From Cohnella lupini (GTDB lineage: Bacteria > Bacillota > Bacilli > Paenibacillales > Paenibacillaceae), in NCBI RefSeq assembly GCF_003386205.1, contig NZ_QRDY01000002.1, positions 62,001 through 126,000 on the forward strand: a stretch of DNA of 64,000 nucleotides, read 5' to 3'. The translations under genes and the position numbers were made by a program. This document shows, one piece after another, positions 52,415-61,374 of this stretch (its first letter is position 1; each line of letters starts with the position of its first letter). The notes beneath the pieces are model-generated. The model did not search any database. It saw only the letters and a list, made by a program, of their open reading frames with translations, and was not told the DNA's origin.

Positions 52415-53524
52415 ATGGCCGAACCGCTCAAGGCGATGTACAATGAGCCTTTTCTTAGAGCGTTTACAGATATCATACGGAGGGCTTACCCGGCATTCGA
52501 CGGCGAAGCTTTTGTTAACCATGCTCTTGCAGCGGGATGGGATGAGCTGGAGCTGAAAGGCAGAATGCGCCGGATCACGGAAAGTCTGGGAGCGACGCTG
52601 CCTTCGGCATACGAAGAAGCTCTGGACGTCATGGAGGCGATTTCCGGACAATGTCGCGGGTTTCCTTACTTGTTTTTCCCCGATTTCGTCGAAGTGTACG
52701 GCTTGGAGCACTGGGAGCGTTCCGTCGCGGCCTTGGAGAAGTTCACGAGAATGTCCTCGTCCGAATTCGCAGTGCGGCCGTTTATCATCAAGGATCAGCA
52801 ACGCATGATGGAGAAAATGCGGGAATGGAGCCATCATCCGGACGAGCATGTGCGCAGACTTGCCAGCGAAGGCTGTCGGCCTAGATTGCCGTGGGCAATG
52901 GCGTTGCCAGCGCTCAAGCGCGACCCCAGTCCAATATGGCCGATCTTGGAGCAGCTGAAGGAGGATCCGTCGGAATACGTGAGACGTAGCGTCGCGAACA
53001 ATCTGAACGATATTTCGAAGGATCATCCGGACAAGGTGCTGGCCGTCGCGCAAACTTGGATAGGAGTCAGCGAAGATACGGACTGGATCGTCCGCCATGG
53101 CTGCAGAGGGCTTCTGCGAGCCGCGGACTCCGACACGATGGCGCTATTCGGAATGGTGGCGCAACCCGGAATCGAACTGTTGGATTGGGCGGTTGCGCCG
53201 ACGGCCGTCGCCATCGGCGGTTCGGTCGAGTTCCGTTACGCCCTGCGAGTTCCCGAGGGTGAACCGGTTAAGCTGAGATTGGAGCTGGCGGTTTTCTTTC
53301 CGCGAACGACGGGCAAATACTATCGCAAGCTGTTCAAGCTCAGCGAGAAGATTAGCGCCGGCGGCATTACGCTTCAAGGAGGGCGCGGCTTCTCCTTCGC
53401 CGATCTTTCCACGCGCCGCCACTATCCGGGCGTTCACCGGATGGCGCTCGTCGTGAATGGGCAGGAGCTTGCTACCGTTGAAATCGATCTTCTTCAAGCC
53501 GATGGGAGCCGTGTCGACGCATGA
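52415..53524 (+). CDS. AlkD-like DNA alkylation repair protein
   Basis: 369 residues. HEAT-like repeats of the AlkD/AlkC type: EHVRRLASEGCRPRLPWA, EYVRRSVANNLNDISKDHP and DWIVRHGCRGLLR. The final third is a beta-rich extension (EFRYALRVPEGEPVKLRLEL ... HRMALVVNGQELATVEIDL). Family members remove alkylated bases from DNA. TAGGAGGAATCGGG precedes ATG 52415. The next gene overlaps by four bases. Confidence 0.88.
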   Translation: MAEPLKAMYNEPFLRAFTDIIRRAYPAFDGEAFVNHALAAGWDELELKGRMRRITESLGATLPSAYEEALDVMEAISGQCRGFPYLFFPDFVEVYGLEHWERSVAALEKFTRMSSSEFAVRPFIIKDQQRMMEKMREWSHHPDEHVRRLASEGCRPRLPWAMALPALKRDPSPIWPILEQLKEDPSEYVRRSVANNLNDISKDHPDKVLAVAQTWIGVSEDTDWIVRHGCRGLLRAADSDTMALFGMVAQPGIELLDWAVAPTAVAIGGSVEFRYALRVPEGEPVKLRLELAVFFPRTTGKYYRKLFKLSEKISAGGITLQGGRGFSFADLSTRRHYPGVHRMALVVNGQELATVEIDLLQADGSRVDA

Positions 53525-54579
53525 CGATCGGAGCAAGGGTTCTTAAGACGGGGCTCGCCGTCGCTATCGCGTTATGGGTTGGCGGACTTGTCGGGCTGGA
53601 TTCTCCGCTGATCGCGGCCATTGCGGCAATTTTCACGATACAGCCTTCCATCTACCGCTCTTGGATGCAGGTATTGGAGCAAGTGCAAAGCAACGTGCTT
53701 GGAGCGATTATCGCAATCGGCGCCGTATGGTTGCTTGGGAATACGCCTATTTTCGTCGGTCTCGTATGTATTTGCGTAATCTTGTTATGTATTCGGTTAA
53801 AGACGGAAGAGACGATCGCCTTGACCCTAGTGACGGTCGTCGTCATCATGGAAGCGCAGGGCCAAGGGTGGAATTTGGCGTTCGACCGTCTTGCCGCGAT
53901 ATTGACGGGGATGGTGTCCGCGTTCGTCGTGAACGTAACGATAGCGCCCCCGCGGCATCGGAATCGGTTTCTTAAGCAAGTAGAAGAGGTACAATCGTTG
54001 TTGTCCCGCTTGCTCAGGACCGTCGTGTCCAACGAGTTGAAGGAAAACGTGTACCGCGACGAACAGATTCGTCTGAGAAACAAGCTTCGCAAGCTTGATG
54101 AATTTTACGAGTTGTTCGCCGAGGAGCGGGTGTGGAGAAAAGCTTCGCGCCTGAAGAGGGCGAGACTATTGGTCGTATATAAGGGAATGCTGGTCTCTCT
54201 TGAACGGGGATATTCGCTGATCGAGGCGGTGGAAGACCATTATTGGGCCGTATCGACGAGCAAAACGTGGAATCGAATGGTCGACCGGCAGATCGAAGAG
54301 TTGTGCGGCTATCACGAGCAGCTGTTATGGAAGTGGGATGGGAAAATGAAGCCGGGTGCCGCGGCCGCCGCGCCACCGCCTGAAGCCTCCGTTCAGCTGG
54401 CGCAAATGATCGGGGAGCGCGCGGACGAGGATCTGTCGGCCCGGTCCCGATTGTACGTCATCACATCGGCCGTATATACATACGAGGAGAGGTTGCGGCG
54501 CCTGGACAAGCTGATGGAGCAATGGATTCAACGGAAGGACGACTCCGAGGAATCGGAGGCGTTAGGGTTGATCGAATAA
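53521..54579 (+). CDS. Aromatic acid exporter family protein (ArAE, FUSC-like)
   Basis: 352 residues. The N-terminal membrane domain (six helices, ~1-140; LVGLDSPLIAAIAAIFTIQP) and a long helical cytoplasmic domain are the ArAE_1 layout. A Pro/Ala-rich linker (AAAAAPPPEASV) lies near residue 285. The ATGA overlap with the AlkD-like gene shows translational coupling, though the two functions have no obvious link. Confidence 0.85.
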   Translation: MTIGARVLKTGLAVAIALWVGGLVGLDSPLIAAIAAIFTIQPSIYRSWMQVLEQVQSNVLGAIIAIGAVWLLGNTPIFVGLVCICVILLCIRLKTEETIALTLVTVVVIMEAQGQGWNLAFDRLAAILTGMVSAFVVNVTIAPPRHRNRFLKQVEEVQSLLSRLLRTVVSNELKENVYRDEQIRLRNKLRKLDEFYELFAEERVWRKASRLKRARLLVVYKGMLVSLERGYSLIEAVEDHYWAVSTSKTWNRMVDRQIEELCGYHEQLLWKWDGKMKPGAAAAAPPPEASVQLAQMIGERADEDLSARSRLYVITSAVYTYEERLRRLDKLMEQWIQRKDDSEESEALGLIE

Positions 54580-54591
54580 GGCTTAAATCGT

Positions 54592-54632
54592 AACGGTTGG
54601 GCAGAGAACGACTTCTGCCCGACCGTTTTTTA
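54592..54632 (+). terminator. Rho-independent terminator
   Basis: AACGGT-GGGCAGA pairs with TCTGCCC-ACCGTT, followed by TTTTTT. Confidence 0.85.
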
Positions 54633-54694
54633 ACGATTCGGAAATTTGACCTGAATCGTCTACCATAAAGACGACCATTGAGATGGAGTGTTGA

Positions 54695-54950
54695 GTCATC
54701 CCTATTAGTTACGATGCTTATCAATGTATTTTTGAAGCTCGTTCAAAAATGAAGCTGGATAAAGATGTATTATATTCCTATTGGTCTCCGTTTGTTCGAT
54801 TTCTTTCATAAATCCGATCTATAGTGATGTTCTTCATCCTACTTTGATTGAAAAGGCGCTTGATAACTTCAATAGCGATGATTACCATTCTACTTTTGAT
54901 CAAGTCTTACAGCGGAGCATGACGCAGTCGGCGAAAAGCACGAAGTAACA
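54695..54950 (+). pseudogene. Decayed AT-rich gene remnant
   Basis: A plus-strand frame reads ISYDAYQCIFEARSKMKLDK ... YSYWSPFVRFLS and stops; another frame continues NPIYSDVLHPTLIEKALDNF. Together they look like a fragment of a foreign protein broken by a frameshift. No start codon with a ribosome site is present, and base composition is much more AT-rich than around it. Family not recognised. Confidence 0.45.
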
Positions 54951-55240
54951 CGTCCAAACCGAGTAACTCTCGCCGTAGCTGGCGCAATGCACGAAGTAAC
55001 ACGTCCAAACCGGGTAATTCACCCCGCAGCCGGCGAAAAGCACGAAGTAACACGTCCAAACCGGGTAACTCTCGCCGCAACTGGCGTAATGAACGAAGTA
55101 ACACGTCCAAACCGAGTAACTCTCGCCGCAGCTGGCGAAATGCACGAAGTATAACACGTCCAAACCGGGTAACTCTCGCCGCAACTGGCGGAATGAACGA
55201 AGTAACACGTCCAAACCGGGTAACTCTCGCCGCCGAAGAT
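54925..55240. repeat. Tandem array of about six 51-bp units
   Basis: Units begin CGAAGTAACACGTCCAAACC at 54941, 54992, 55043, 55094, 55145 and 55198 (51-base spacing, once 53 because of a TA insertion). The sequence does not resemble the array at 31.6 kb, but the period is the same. Frames on the minus strand stay open as 17-residue repeats without ribosome sites; treated as noncoding. Confidence 0.9.
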
Positions 55241-55303
55241 GGCAATTCGCATTTGTTCGGCATGGCTAATGGACGACATTTCGGGTGTTCCTCCCTAAAT
55301 AGA

Positions 55304-55356
55304 ACAACGCAAGAGTGGCGTCGAAACGATTCCGTTCGACGCCACTCTTGCGTTGT
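55304..55356 (-). terminator. Long perfect hairpin, probable terminator
   Basis: A 22-bp perfect stem (ACAACGCAAGAGTGGCGTCGA arm) with a 9-base loop. On the minus strand it follows the YjzC-like gene and is trailed by TCTATTT. The stem is far longer than a usual terminator. Confidence 0.55.
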
Positions 55357-55391
55357 ATTGCTGCAATATTCGATTCGATTTCTTCGCGGCT

Positions 55392-55670
55392 TTATTTCTT
55401 GCCTCTGTCCATCTGCCTACGGGGCGAATCGATCTTGCCCTGTTTGTCGATATCCTTTTCCTTAGGGACGAGACGTTCATCCGTTCGGCCTTCGTGGTGA
55501 TTATCGAAGCTCATCTCGGTCAGCTTCCACTCCGTGTTGCCAAGGATCAGATCCGCGGGGAAAGCATCGCCCCGGTGAAGTTCTTCCTCTTGTCCCGCTT
55601 CGTTCTCGTATACCCCGTCGACTTCGACCTTCTCGCCGGTAAACGGATCCATTCTTTTCGATTCGCTCAT
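55392..55670 (-). CDS. YjzC-like small protein, 92 aa
   Basis: Hydrophilic. FTGEKVEVDGVYENEAGQEE ... GDAFPADLILGNTEWKLTEM resembles the YjzC pattern (pGxYxExxxxGxxxxxxxGxxFPPxxxxxxWxL). The C-terminus is basic (RRQMDRGKK). A good GGAGG site lies before the ATG at 55670. Function unknown. Confidence 0.5.
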   Translation of the reverse strand: MSESKRMDPFTGEKVEVDGVYENEAGQEEELHRGDAFPADLILGNTEWKLTEMSFDNHHEGRTDERLVPKEKDIDKQGKIDSPRRQMDRGKK

Positions 55671-55682
55671 GAGTATGCCTCC

Positions 55683-55826
55683 CTACAATCCGTGTTTCGG
55701 AACGGCTGCCCTATCGGCATCCGATTGCAGTTGGCGCGCCTTTTGCTTGCCCGCTCCCGAACGGTCTGCCTCCGATTGGGCTTTGCTTGCCTCGGTCTGT
55801 TTGGCGGAAGGTAATTCGCCGGACAT
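55683..55826 (-). CDS. Small hydrophilic protein, 47 aa
   Basis: ATG 55826 follows AGGAGG with good spacing. Composition is rich in Ala, Ser, Lys and Gln (SAKQTEASKAQSEADRSGAG), similar to small acid-soluble or spore-associated proteins but without a recognisable family motif. It ends 13 bases before the YjzC-like start, so the two probably form one transcript. Confidence 0.6.
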   Translation of the reverse strand: MSGELPSAKQTEASKAQSEADRSGAGKQKARQLQSDADRAAVPKHGL

Positions 55827-55882
55827 AACCATTCCTCCTTAGCGTTCGAATACGCGCTTAGGGTTCCACGGGAAAGCGGGCG

Positions 55883-56515
55883 TTATGCTTCGAAACGTTT
55901 TTCCAACATCCGGCCGCCGATCCACATCAAGATCAAGACGGCAATCGCCAGGAAGATTCGCCACGGATGATCGACCAGCGCCTGCAGGTCGTGACCGATG
56001 AAGGAAAGCGTAAAAATCATAACGCCTTTACCCAGTAACATGGCAATCAAGAAGGTATGTAACTGAATCTTGGATAATCCCGAGGTAATATTTACGATAA
56101 CGGAGGGAGAGAACGGAAAACAAGCCAAAATAAAAATCGGCGTAAATCCTCTACGCTCGATATATCCGAATAGCTTCTCCGACTTCGGGAATCTCTTGCG
56201 AATACGTTCACCGTATCGTCGTCCGAATCGCCTCGCCAATACGAATACGAGCAATGAACCCGCCCCTACTCCGATCCAGGAGTAAAAGAAACCAAGCCAC
56301 ATTCCGTACGCCGACGCGTTGGCGACGACGAACACGACCAAGGGCAAGAACGGCAGCAGCGCTTCCAGGAAAGGAAGCAAGATTCCGGGCAAAGGCCCCA
56401 ATTCGGAGTATCGATGAAGCAAGCTCTTGATCTCCTCGAGGTTCATGCCCTTGGCGTAAGTGATCCATTCCTGCAAAGTCCAAGCTGCCGTCCAAGTCAA
56501 ATGCGCGTTCATCAT
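55883..56515 (-). CDS. TVP38/TMEM64-family membrane protein
   Basis: 210 residues, about five helices. The SNARE-associated/VTT domain carries EALLPFLPLVVFVVANASAYG, ARRFGRRYGERIRKRFPKSE and ACFPFSPSVIVNITSGLSKI. Related DedA/VTT proteins move lipids between leaflets. Third of a minus-strand run after the glycosyltransferase and MFS genes. Confidence 0.9.
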   Translation of the reverse strand: MMNAHLTWTAAWTLQEWITYAKGMNLEEIKSLLHRYSELGPLPGILLPFLEALLPFLPLVVFVVANASAYGMWLGFFYSWIGVGAGSLLVFVLARRFGRRYGERIRKRFPKSEKLFGYIERRGFTPIFILACFPFSPSVIVNITSGLSKIQLHTFLIAMLLGKGVMIFTLSFIGHDLQALVDHPWRIFLAIAVLILMWIGGRMLEKRFEA

Positions 56516-56563
56516 GCTTTATAGCTCTCCAATCGTCCCAAGCGGCTTAATAATTTTGTCCGT

Positions 56564-57766
56564 TTACTTCGTTCCGTTTGCCGGAGGCAGCGTTTCGCCC
56601 TTGAATAACCGGAAAGGGAAGAAGACGTAAAACAAGCTAATGACGATAAACATGATTCCGGCTAAGCCCACGACGGAAGATTCGCTGTAATGGGTAGCGA
56701 TGAAACCTCCGATAATCGGTCCTACAATTCCGCCGATTCCTTCCACCGTCGAGAATACTCCCCAGCCTAGACCTTGCTGTCCAGGCGGCACGTAGGCGGC
56801 GAGCAAGGCATTCCATGCGGGCAGAACCGCGGCGTACGATACGCCGAGCACGAATGCCCAGAATAAAGCAAGAGCAAGCGGAGGCTGCTGGGTCAGGGCG
56901 AACAGGACGATACCGAAGGCGAGGAATCCGACGATCAGAAAATACTTCTTGCCGAACGAGTCAGAAAGCTTCCCCATCGGAATCAGTCCTACGACGGTGC
57001 AGCCTCCGCCGATAATGAGCAGGATGGAGTAATGGGTCGCCGTCATCCCCAGGCCGTTCACCGCGAAGCTCGGCAGAATCGGAAGCAACATCCCGGCTCC
57101 TAGCGTCTGGAGCACCATGCCTGGCAATAGCAGCTTCATGTCCCGAAGTCGGCTACCGAGTATGGATAGCTGCTGCCGGAACGGAACGATGTCGATGTGC
57201 ATGCTGCGCGCGCCGCTAATGAACAACGAGAGCAACCATGCCGCTAGCGCAACTCCGACCATCACCCAGTAAGTTAATTCGAGGTTGAAATCGAGCAGAA
57301 GGTTCGTGACGACCGGACCGCTTCCCAAGCCGACAAGCCATATCGTATACAGGAACCCCATCTGCGTGGCTCGCTGTTCCTCCTTCACTTTCGTGAGGCA
57401 TACGATCCATATCGGAGAAATTCCGATTCCGTATATAGCCGCTGCCGTAATGAACACCCATGATGCGTCCGCGAATTGCATTGCGAATATGCCGATCAAT
57501 GAAAATAATAATCCAATGCTTACAACCGTCCTAACGGATAAGCGATCAAGCAAATATCCAATAGCCAGCTTCAGTCCTGTATCCGTCAAGTAATGGGCGG
57601 TAATTGCCGCTCCGATGACGTCGAGATCCAAGCCGAGCGCCTTGTCGCCGTAGATCGGAAGGAAGCTGATAAGCGCGGCCCCGCGCACGAATTCGACGAG
57701 AAATAGAATACTTAAGTAAAGCAGCATGTCCGTTCGGAAAAAAGATTTCATAGAAGCCTTGCTCAC
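56564..57766 (-). CDS. MFS transporter
   Basis: 400 residues, 12 helices. Motif A occurs in both halves as GYLLDRLSVRTVVS and GKLSDSFGKKYFLI. GTG 57766 has AAAGGAGAG just upstream and is preferred over the open extension to 57793. Substrate unknown; the neighbouring glycosyltransferase and VTT protein suggest envelope lipid traffic, but this is only context. Confidence 0.88.
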   Translation of the reverse strand: MSKASMKSFFRTDMLLYLSILFLVEFVRGAALISFLPIYGDKALGLDLDVIGAAITAHYLTDTGLKLAIGYLLDRLSVRTVVSIGLLFSLIGIFAMQFADASWVFITAAAIYGIGISPIWIVCLTKVKEEQRATQMGFLYTIWLVGLGSGPVVTNLLLDFNLELTYWVMVGVALAAWLLSLFISGARSMHIDIVPFRQQLSILGSRLRDMKLLLPGMVLQTLGAGMLLPILPSFAVNGLGMTATHYSILLIIGGGCTVVGLIPMGKLSDSFGKKYFLIVGFLAFGIVLFALTQQPPLALALFWAFVLGVSYAAVLPAWNALLAAYVPPGQQGLGWGVFSTVEGIGGIVGPIIGGFIATHYSESSVVGLAGIMFIVISLFYVFFPFRLFKGETLPPANGTK

Positions 57767-57831
57767 AAGCAGCTCTCCTTTATCAACCTTCAATCAGAAT
57801 CGAACCCGAAATATGGACTCATGGATTATAT

Positions 57832-58980
57832 TCATACCAAAGCCGAAACCGAGGAAGCCTCTTCCATTATATGCAATTGACGGTCAATATCCAAGGCAAT
57901 GCTATCGGATGCCCCTCTTTTGCCTAGCGCTCTGAGGGCTTTTTTCATTTCCTTCCGGCGTCCGGGCACTTGCAGCAGCTCCGATACGGCCAGCAGCAAT
58001 CTCTCCGTGGTTTGACAGACGACGGCGGCACCTTTGCTTTCCAAGTACCTCGCGTTGTTTCGTTCTTGCCCCGGAACGGGACGGTAGAGAACGATCGGCA
58101 GCTCCGCGATGATCGCTTCCGACAACGTCAGTCCGCCCGGCTTCGTAACGATACAGGAGGAAATGGCCATCAAATCGTCCATATACTCGACATAACCGAG
58201 GACGGTTGCGTTAGATTCGGTCTTTAATTCTGCCGACAAGAAACTTCTCAGCGACAAGCTTCTTCCGCAGACGACCAGAACTTGGACATGGCACCGTGCG
58301 GCGAGCTTACGGCAGAGCTCGGCGGTGTCCGCCCATGCCGTACTCGCTGCGGCCATGACAAGCACGACGGGTTTATCCGGGGATAGATGGTGCCCATAGG
58401 CAACCGATGCTTCCCTTGAGCCGGACATGAAGGACGGGCGAATCGGTATGCCGGTTGCCGAGACGCGCTTCGGATGAACTCCCAATTCGCAAAGTTGCTT
58501 ACTTATATCTTCCGTAGCGACATAATATTTATCCACGTCGGGGTGAACCCATCTGAGGTGAAGATCGAAATCGGTAACGACGTTATACATCGGGATTTTG
58601 CGCCCGGTTCTGTAATTAACCAAAGGAAGAACCAAAATGGGAAACGTATGGACGATGGCATCGGGTCGTTCTTTCTCCACGAGCTTCTGCAAGGTTAAGG
58701 CGCCGAAGGAATGCAACCAAGAGGCGAACAATGAGTCGGATTTCATGCTCTTAGTCGCGTCGTAAACCCAACCGTAAAGCTGAGGAAGCACGCTGTAGCT
58801 TTTGTTGTAGACGTAACGGCTTACGCTGTTGAGAACCGGATTAGATTCGGCTAGCAGATCGATGAGCTTAACCTCCGTGTTTCCCCGTCGGATGAAGCTA
58901 TCCCTTAGCGCCGAAGCCGCTTGCCAGTGACCTTCTCCAAAGCGGGCATACAGAATGAAGATTTTCCTCTTTTCGGACAT
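57832..58980 (-). CDS. UgtP/MGDG-synthase-like glycosyltransferase
   Basis: 382 residues, GT28/MGDG-synthase family. N-terminal FGEGHWQAASALRDSF is the acceptor-side motif (G-GH--AA-AL). FPILVLPLVNYRTG and VVTDFDLHLRWVHPDVDKYY match the family core, and CIVTKPGGLTLSEAIIAELP is the nucleotide-sugar site. UgtP-type enzymes add glucose to diacylglycerol, the anchor for lipoteichoic acid. Pairs functionally with the LtaS gene at 1.8 kb. A perfect 19-bp palindrome lies upstream. Confidence 0.88.
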   Translation of the reverse strand: MSEKRKIFILYARFGEGHWQAASALRDSFIRRGNTEVKLIDLLAESNPVLNSVSRYVYNKSYSVLPQLYGWVYDATKSMKSDSLFASWLHSFGALTLQKLVEKERPDAIVHTFPILVLPLVNYRTGRKIPMYNVVTDFDLHLRWVHPDVDKYYVATEDISKQLCELGVHPKRVSATGIPIRPSFMSGSREASVAYGHHLSPDKPVVLVMAAASTAWADTAELCRKLAARCHVQVLVVCGRSLSLRSFLSAELKTESNATVLGYVEYMDDLMAISSCIVTKPGGLTLSEAIIAELPIVLYRPVPGQERNNARYLESKGAAVVCQTTERLLLAVSELLQVPGRRKEMKKALRALGKRGASDSIALDIDRQLHIMEEASSVSALV

Positions 58981-59006
58981 ACGCGCACCTGCCTTATCCC
59001 CGTTAG

Positions 59007-59025
59007 TCAGAACGAATCGTTCTGA
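59007..59025 (-). promoter_or_regulatory. Perfect 19-bp palindrome upstream of the glycosyltransferase
   Basis: TCAGAACGAATCGTTCTGA, arms of nine bases around one base, 27-45 bases before the start codon. It looks like a TetR-type operator. Its N5 centre argues against a LexA box. No regulator gene is adjacent. Confidence 0.6.
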
Positions 59026-59084
59026 TTACACTGTAACGTCCTAATGTAAATGGGGGATTAAGGAAAAGCGCGGCCGTGTCAAAA

Positions 59085-60353
59085 TTAGATGAGAAGGTTA
59101 AATAAAATCGGGTCTTTGTTCAACTCGATGAACTGGAAGCCTTTGACGTTCATTCGTTCGACCAGGCTTTCGTAATCCTCGGGGCTCTTCAGTTCGATGC
59201 CGACGAGGGCCGGTCCGTTCTCTTTGTTATGCTTTTTGGTATATTCGAATTGCACGATATCGTCGCTCGGACCTAGCACGTCGTCTATAAACTCGCGAAG
59301 AGCGCCGGCCCGCTGCGGGAAATTGATCATGAAATAATGCTTTAACCCTTCGTAGATAAGGGAGCGTTCCTTGATTTCCTGCATTCTGTCGATGTCGTTA
59401 TTTCCTCCGCTGATGATGCAGACGACGTTCTTTCCTCGCAAGGTCTCGGGATCCAAAGCGGATAGAGCGGCAACGGTTAAGGCGCCGGCTGGTTCGGCGA
59501 CGATGGCATGTTCGTTATAGAGCTCCAATATCGTCGTACACACTCGACCTTCCGGAACGACGACCACGTCGTCCAATAAATCCCGGCAGAGGGCGAAGGT
59601 AAGCTCGCCTACCCGTTTGACCGCGGCTCCATCTACGAACTTGTCGATTTCCTTTAGCGTCACGACTTGGTCGGCTTCCAACGCCCGTTGCATGGAAGGG
59701 GCCCCTTCCGGTTCTACGCCGACGATGCGGGTCGATGGGCTTATTGCCTTAATATAAGTGGAGACTCCTGCCGCTAATCCGCCGCCTCCGATCGTAACGA
59801 GAAGCAGATCGATGGATGGCGCTCCGCCCTCTATGATCTCTTTACCCACAGTCGCGTTTCCCGCAACGATCCGCGAATCGTCGAACGGGTGAACGAACGG
59901 CAAGCCTTCTTCGCGGCTGACCCGAATCGCCTCCGCGTAAGCATCGTCGAAGGTGTCTCCGATCAAGCGAATGTCTACCTTGTCGCCTCCGAAGAGCTTA
60001 ACTTGGTTGATTTTCTGCCTTGGCGTCGTTGCCGGCATGTAGATAATTCCGCGAATGTCCAGCTTCTGACAGGAGAAGGCGACGCCCTGCGCATGATTGC
60101 CGGCGCTCGCGCAGATAACCCCCCGGCTTCTCTCCTCCATGGAGAGAGAGGCAATGAGATAATACGCTCCGCGGAGTTTGAAGGATCGAACGACTTGTAA
60201 GTCTTCTCTCTTTAAATAGACGTTGCAACCGAATTTCGCGGACAAAGCGCGGTTAAGCTGCAACGGAGTCGGGGTCACGACTTCCTGCAGCACGCGGTGG
60301 GCATTCAGAATATCGGCAAGCGGTACGGTATACTCTTTATTGTGGACGGTCAT
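59085..60353 (-). CDS. ilvA: Threonine ammonia-lyase (biosynthetic type)
   Basis: 422 residues. The PLP lysine is in VRSFKLRGAYY; SAGNHAQGVAFSC and TIGGGGLAAGVSTYIK bind PLP and phosphate. The C-terminal ACT-like domain (YFMINFPQRAGALREFIDDV) fits the shorter Bacilli enzymes. It deaminates threonine to 2-oxobutanoate, the first step of isoleucine synthesis. A T-box leader lies just upstream. Confidence 0.93.
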   Translation of the reverse strand: MTVHNKEYTVPLADILNAHRVLQEVVTPTPLQLNRALSAKFGCNVYLKREDLQVVRSFKLRGAYYLIASLSMEERSRGVICASAGNHAQGVAFSCQKLDIRGIIYMPATTPRQKINQVKLFGGDKVDIRLIGDTFDDAYAEAIRVSREEGLPFVHPFDDSRIVAGNATVGKEIIEGGAPSIDLLLVTIGGGGLAAGVSTYIKAISPSTRIVGVEPEGAPSMQRALEADQVVTLKEIDKFVDGAAVKRVGELTFALCRDLLDDVVVVPEGRVCTTILELYNEHAIVAEPAGALTVAALSALDPETLRGKNVVCIISGGNNDIDRMQEIKERSLIYEGLKHYFMINFPQRAGALREFIDDVLGPSDDIVQFEYTKKHNKENGPALVGIELKSPEDYESLVERMNVKGFQFIELNKDPILFNLLI

Positions 60354-60417
60354 GCGGAATCATCCTTTCGGTATATGAACAAATGAAATGACAATCAAAA
60401 TAAAAACAAATTGAAAA

Positions 60418-60700
60418 ACAAAAAACCGCCCCTGTGAAAGGGACGGATCGTTATCCGTGGTACCACCCTCGTTCCGAACCTTGCCTCCGAATCGGATGCA
60501 ACGTTAGGCGCTCGCGTGTCGTATAGTGTATACGACGTCCCGTAACGGGGGAAACCGTCCGCGCCTACGTAAGGACAATTCGGCGCCGCTTCTCGGGGAG
60601 GATGTTCGTCCTGTCTTCGACCGTCGGCTTGCAGCAAATCGCCGACTCTCTGGAGATCGATAGGTGCAGGCAACGTGTTCCCGTCATCGAATGTTATTTC
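60418..60700 (-). promoter_or_regulatory. T-box leader of ilvA
   Basis: The conserved T-box GGGTGGTACCACGG (minus strand, 60455-60468) is followed by a terminator hairpin CCGTCCCT/AGGGGCGG and TTTTTT. Stem I has CAGAGAGTCGGC and a GCCGAC partner. GACGAACATCC (60599-60610) offers ATC as specifier, which fits isoleucine control of ilvA. Uncharged tRNA would stabilise the antiterminator and permit ilvA expression. Confidence 0.9.
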
Positions 60701-60701
60701 T

Positions 60702-60730
60702 GTTATACGCTTCCCCGACCCGGAAGTCAA
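60702..60730 (-). promoter_or_regulatory. Promoter of the T-box/ilvA transcript
   Basis: Minus strand TTGACT (60730-60725), 17-bp spacer, TATAAC (60707-60702). Confidence 0.75.
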
Positions 60731-60775
60731 TCGTTGTTTTGCCTAATATTATGACTTCAAACTAAGGAGATCCTC

Positions 60776-61339
60776 ATGAAGAAAATCGTAATCGGTTTGC
60801 TCGTCGTCGCCATCCTTGTCATCATCGCCGGAGTCGGCGGCTTGTATTACATCAAACCCGATAAGAAATTAGATCTCGCGTACGAGAACATTCCAATGAA
60901 AGATAGAGCATACGACATGTTGAAAAACTTAACGACCGAGCTTACCTTAACGGAAAAGGACGTTATCAATCTGGCGAAAAAGTCGTTGGCGGAAAACCCT
61001 CGCGTGGAGAAAGACGTGACGGTTACCGGTGCGGATTTCGACTTAAACGAAGATAAATTGGTTGCCGACCTGAACATCGTATGGAAAAACCGGATTTCCG
61101 CCGGCATACAGGTTACATATCGCCTGCAATGGGAAAGCCCGAACGTAGTGGCCACGGTGGAGCAGGCTAAGATGAAGGGAATTCCGTTGCCGGTTTCCAT
61201 GTTCTCGGACAGGGTCATTCCCATCGCCCAAGACCTCCCCGACATCCTGAAAATCAAAGATTTAAAGTGGGGAGAACAAGAAGTTAAAGTTCAGTTCCAG
61301 AGGCCAACGCTGAGGGATTTGCAGCAGCTGCTGGGGTAA
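60776..61339 (+). CDS. Membrane-anchored hypothetical protein (DUF2140-like layout)
   Basis: 187 residues. An N-terminal membrane helix (VIGLLVVAILVIIAGVGGLYYI) is followed by an extracellular domain with LTEKDVINLAKKSLAE, strands, and KGIPLPVSMFS ... LPDILKIKDLKWGEQEVKVQF. This order recalls YpmS/DUF2140 proteins, but similarity is weak. AAGGAG precedes the ATG. Confidence 0.6.
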   Translation: MKKIVIGLLVVAILVIIAGVGGLYYIKPDKKLDLAYENIPMKDRAYDMLKNLTTELTLTEKDVINLAKKSLAENPRVEKDVTVTGADFDLNEDKLVADLNIVWKNRISAGIQVTYRLQWESPNVVATVEQAKMKGIPLPVSMFSDRVIPIAQDLPDILKIKDLKWGEQEVKVQFQRPTLRDLQQLLG

Positions 61340-61374
61340 TCGACATAAAACTCGAAAGTGTATTTAAATAAGGC

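Noticed and set aside
54925..55240. CRISPR array
   Set aside because: The units are contiguous with no unique spacers, and no cas genes are nearby.
54900..55279. Cys/Tyr-rich repeat protein encoded by the second array on the minus strand
   Set aside because: Several overlapping minus-strand frames are equally open and none has a ribosome site.
59007..59025. LexA box before the glycosyltransferase
   Set aside because: The half-sites GAAC and GTTC are separated by five bases rather than the four of the Firmicute SOS box.
60395..60730. 111-codon open frame upstream of ilvA
   Set aside because: It covers the T-box leader and its terminator, which explain the sequence better.
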